In this document: positions 36,281 to 38,487 of the stretch, one piece after another
Layout: every line of letters starts with the position of its first letter
Numbering within the stretch: position 1 is the stretch's first letter
Assembly (NCBI GenBank): GCA_016126025.1
Contig: JAEFDA010000053.1
Span: 1-38,487, forward strand
Direction: 5' to 3'
Length of the DNA: 38,487 nt
DNA from: Nitrososphaerota archaeon
GTDB taxonomy: Archaea > Thermoproteota > Nitrososphaeria > Nitrososphaerales > Nitrosopumilaceae
Notes under the pieces: generated by a model
The model's input: only the letters and a program-made list of their open reading frames with translations
Told to the model about the DNA's origin: nothing
Databases searched by the model: none
Program-made: the position numbers and the translations under genes

Positions 36281-36372
36281 GCTTGCTGTGTGGAAATTGA
36301 CAGCCGGCCTAGGTTGTGCGAGGGGCGATGCCCCACATGAAAGTTCATCGCCAAAACACTGCAATCTTCTGT

Positions 36373-36744
36373 TCAGAGGGCCGAGGCCATAGTCTTGATT
36401 TTTGTGACCAGCATGAGCTTCTCCTCAATGGGCATCTCCGGCTCCATTGTAAAGTAGATGATATTGCGTGGGGTATACACCACCATCTGAGTCACCTTCT
36501 CGCGCTCTACGTGGACGTACCGGACCTTGCCCAGGCTGACGTCAAATTCCCTCCGCATCTGGCGGCGCTGGGCCACCTGCCTGCAAAAGTGCTCCTCCTC
36601 CTTCTGCGACTTGAGGCTGGTCTTACCGGACTTCATGATGGCCTCCCGAATCTTGCCCTTGTTGTCTATGACGGCGACAAACCGCATCCTCGGGTCAAGC
36701 TCTATCACGTCTTCGACCAGCCGCAGCAGATCCGCCCCGTTCAA
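36373..36744 (-). CDS. DUF6659-like protein, second copy
   Basis: Product of about 123 residues: NGADLLRLVEDVIELDPRMR, FVAVIDNKGKIREAIMKSGK, then EEEHFCRQVAQRRQMRREFD, VSLGKVRYVHVEREKVTQMV and a C-terminal helix EEKLMLVTKIKTMA. The order (helix, 'RFVAVIDNKGKI' strand-turn, long helix, 'V-RE-V-Q' strand pair) matches the thaumarchaeal DUF6659-type proteins and the copy at 30215-30616. The open frame runs to 36846, but a TATA box (36767-36776, AATTATATTG) lies 27 bp upstream of a TTG at 36744, so I take that as a leaderless start. Function unknown. Confidence 0.72.
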   Translation of the reverse strand: MNGADLLRLVEDVIELDPRMRFVAVIDNKGKIREAIMKSGKTSLKSQKEEEHFCRQVAQRRQMRREFDVSLGKVRYVHVEREKVTQMVVYTPRNIIYFTMEPEMPIEEKLMLVTKIKTMASAL

Positions 36745-36766
36745 CGCCCGTTTCGCATACCGGATC

Positions 36767-36776
36767 AATATAATTT
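36767..36776 (-). promoter_or_regulatory. TATA box of the second DUF6659-like gene
   Basis: AATTATATTG on the minus strand, centred 27 bp before the TTG at 36744. Confidence 0.6.
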
Positions 36777-36845
36777 GAACTATGTCCCAGCCGTACTTGC
36801 TCAACCTCTTCGCTAATTTTGTGCATACTGTACACGATGGCGCCA

Positions 36846-36875
36846 TATGTTACCACATACCATTGTATGTTACCA
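36846..36875. repeat. Tandem TATGTTACCA motifs
   Basis: TATGTTACCA occurs at 36846-36855 and again at 36866-36875, exactly 20 bp apart (two helical turns), with an inverted ACATAC/GTATGT pair between them. It lies about 75 bp upstream of the TATA box of the DUF6659-like gene; a regulator-binding site is possible. Confidence 0.45.
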
Positions 36876-37273
36876 ATTGATGCCATTTTGCGCCACTGGT
36901 AAGGCCAAGACATCTACACTGCATCGAAGTCAGACCTAGGCCAGTGGGATTGTTGGGTAAGCATCGCCAGTCGAATCAAGATATGCGGGTGGCCGGTAGT
37001 GTTGGTCCATACATCGGTATGGTGGCGGACGCACCCAATATGCCCGCAAAATGCCACGTGCGCAGTACGCGAGCGCGACCCATATGCCCCGCCCAGATCC
37101 AACCGCCGGCTGCTATTGTTGTCCCTTACCGGCTACGCATGGCGCGTTCGAGCAAGAAACCGAGGATCCGCCCCAAAGCCCACGCCGGCGCCCTCCAATT
37201 ATGTCTTGGATCATGCGGATCCGGTCCATTTATGAAGCCGACGCGGCGATTAGCTACTAAAAAAAGGTTTGGA
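36876..37273. other. Intergenic region upstream of TFB
   Basis: About 400 bp between divergent genes. No convincing gene or RNA is seen. The last ~30 bp are AT-rich and lead into the TFB promoter. Confidence 0.4.
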
Positions 37274-37280
37274 TTTATAT
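37274..37280 (+). promoter_or_regulatory. TATA box of the TFB gene
   Basis: TTTATAT in GGATTTATATGTACC, 28 bp upstream of the ATG at 37305; supports that start over one at 37269. Confidence 0.65.
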
Positions 37281-37304
37281 GTACCTTTTGTAAACAACAA
37301 GGTG

Positions 37305-38213
37305 ATGGCTGCAATGAAACATGGCGCATCATGCAGCAGGTGCGGGCAGAGCAAGATCATAATGGACAACGAATCCGGCGAGATCTACTGCGCCAACTGT
37401 GGGTATGTCATAACAGAGAGGATACAGGAGTCGGGTCCGGAGTGGCGCGCCTTCGCCCACGACGAGCGCGGTGACCGCGCCCGAACCGGGGCCCCCACCT
37501 CCCTGAGCATGCACGACATGGGGCTGTCCACAGTCATAAGCCCCGCAAACAAGGACTCCACCGGCCGTCCCCTGACATCCACCATGAAGAACACCATAGA
37601 GCGCCTGAGGACTTGGGACAACAGGAGCCAGGTACACGAGCCGGTTGACCGAAACTTTAGACAGGCGTTCAGCGAGCTGAATCGGCTCAAGGACAAGATG
37701 TCCCTCTCGGACGCGGTCATAGAGAATGCCGCCTACATATACAGAAAGGCCTTGGACAAGGGGCTGGTGCGCGGCAGATCCATATCTGCCCTGATGGCAT
37801 CGGCCCTCTTCGTGGCGTGTCGCGACACCGGAACGGCCCGCAACATAAAGGACGTCGAGGAGGCATCCAACATCAAAAAGAAGGACATTGCCAGGTGCTA
37901 CAGGTTGCTAGTCAAGGAGCTGGACCTGCGCATGCCGGTGCCGGATCCGGTACTGTGCGTGTCGAGGATAGCCAGTCATCTTGACGTAGAGGAGAAGACG
38001 AAGAGGTATGCGATCCGGGCCTTGGAGATTGCCCAAGAGAAGGAGGTATCGGCGGGCAAGGATCCTATGGGCCTGGCAGCTGCGGCCCTCTACCTGGCCT
38101 GCGTCAAGTGCGGCGACAACCAAACGCAGCGGAACATCGCAAACGCGGCTCACGTGACCGAGGTCACCATCCGGAACCGCTACAAGGGCCTAAAGGACTC
38201 CATCGACATCTGA
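37305..38213 (+). CDS. tfb: Transcription initiation factor IIB
   Basis: Bridges TATA-bound TBP and RNA polymerase at archaeal promoters. The 302-residue product has the N-terminal zinc ribbon (CSRCGQSKIIMDNESGEIYC then ANCG), the B-finger/linker (SGPEWRAFAHDERGDRARTG), and two cyclin-like repeats. The repeats begin near residue 100 (FSELNRLKDKMSLSDAVIEN; SISALMASALFVACRDTGTA) and residue 205 (CVSRIASHLDVEEKTKRYAI; GLAAAALYLACVKCGDNQTQ), and the BRE-reading helix is VTEVTIRNRYKGL. Full length. Thaumarchaea often carry several TFBs, so this may be one of many. The start is fixed by the TATA box. Confidence 0.95.
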   Translation: MAAMKHGASCSRCGQSKIIMDNESGEIYCANCGYVITERIQESGPEWRAFAHDERGDRARTGAPTSLSMHDMGLSTVISPANKDSTGRPLTSTMKNTIERLRTWDNRSQVHEPVDRNFRQAFSELNRLKDKMSLSDAVIENAAYIYRKALDKGLVRGRSISALMASALFVACRDTGTARNIKDVEEASNIKKKDIARCYRLLVKELDLRMPVPDPVLCVSRIASHLDVEEKTKRYAIRALEIAQEKEVSAGKDPMGLAAAALYLACVKCGDNQTQRNIANAAHVTEVTIRNRYKGLKDSIDI

Positions 38214-38487
38214 ACACGCCCCAGAATGCAGACGGGCCACCGGGCCGGAGACTGAAAATATGCAGGTGCGGGCGGGCTTATTTTTTGCAATATTCTGACT
38301 TTTTGGTAATATTTATCCCGAAAACTGAACACCGGTTACGGAGAATGGCCATGTCCTGCCAACTGAACAGAACCCATCCGCGGGTTCTTGTGCAAATACG
38401 GGTGCTATCCAGATTGAGACGTTTCAGCACCCGGCATCATCGACCAAAGTGGCCGGACCGTACCGGATTGGTCGTTAATTACGGCCC
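38214..38487 (+). other. Region downstream of TFB to window end
   Basis: T-rich tracts at 38280-38305 could end the TFB transcript. A TAATATTTATCCC sequence at 38307-38319 looks like another promoter. An ATG at 38345 opens a frame of 47 codons to the window edge, but its arginine-rich translation shows no recognisable protein, so no gene is called. Confidence 0.4.

Overview
The window is a GC-rich archaeal chromosome segment, most probably from an ammonia-oxidising-type thaumarchaeon (Nitrososphaerota) of the Cenarchaeum/Marine Group I side. The signs are a 16S-23S rRNA operon with a short spacer that has no tRNA, an archaeal TFB, archaeal PurP and DUF99 proteins, several protein types that I know mainly from Thaumarchaeota (DUF6659-like, small two-helix membrane proteins), and TATA boxes about 25-28 bp upstream of start codons (leaderless transcripts). 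The high GC is unlike Nitrosopumilus and fits a Cenarchaeum-like genome. I cannot fix the species from sequence alone.

Layout. 1-3.2 kb: a truncated transposase at the edge, glutamine synthetase, and a decayed 1.44-kb insertion sequence whose right end faces a small membrane-protein gene. 3.6-5.7 kb: a gene desert with hairpins, poly-C runs and short repeats. 5.7-8.1 kb: a membrane-anchored DUF4352-like protein, an ArsR-type regulator, a small RelA/SpoT-type HD hydrolase and its upstream partner. 8.2-9.1 kb: a decayed IS1595-type transposase. 9.5-11.1 kb: an AT-richer MFS transporter with a cytoplasmic tail. 11.4-13.7 kb (minus): a tight operon of a 43-aa zinc-binding protein, a SAM methyltransferase, an unknown protein and a 3-hydroxyisobutyrate dehydrogenase-like enzyme. 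14.5-19.3 kb (minus): the rRNA operon with its promoter.

19.8-24.4 kb: three genes joined by ATGA overlaps, encoding a Ddl-like ATP-grasp/M20 peptidase fusion, a gamma-glutamyltransferase without a signal peptide, and an N-formylglutamate amidohydrolase-family enzyme. This is the best candidate for an undescribed pathway, probably making or recycling a gamma-glutamyl or amide-linked small molecule. 25-38 kb: densely packed genes, namely an SDR, DUF99, hemB, a zinc-ribbon/PEGA/Mrr nuclease-like protein, a VOC protein, a DUF151 protein, purP, a thiamine-binding-like protein, a CBS-TrkH fusion, small membrane proteins, two DUF6659-like proteins and TFB.

Two cross-cutting patterns stand out. First, three copies of one IS end lie 12-14 bp upstream of the TATA boxes of three different genes. 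Second, a near-identical 24-bp palindrome occurs at 4521 and 6263. Many start codons were moved from the longest-ORF position to the site predicted by the TATA box, including leaderless GTG and TTG starts.
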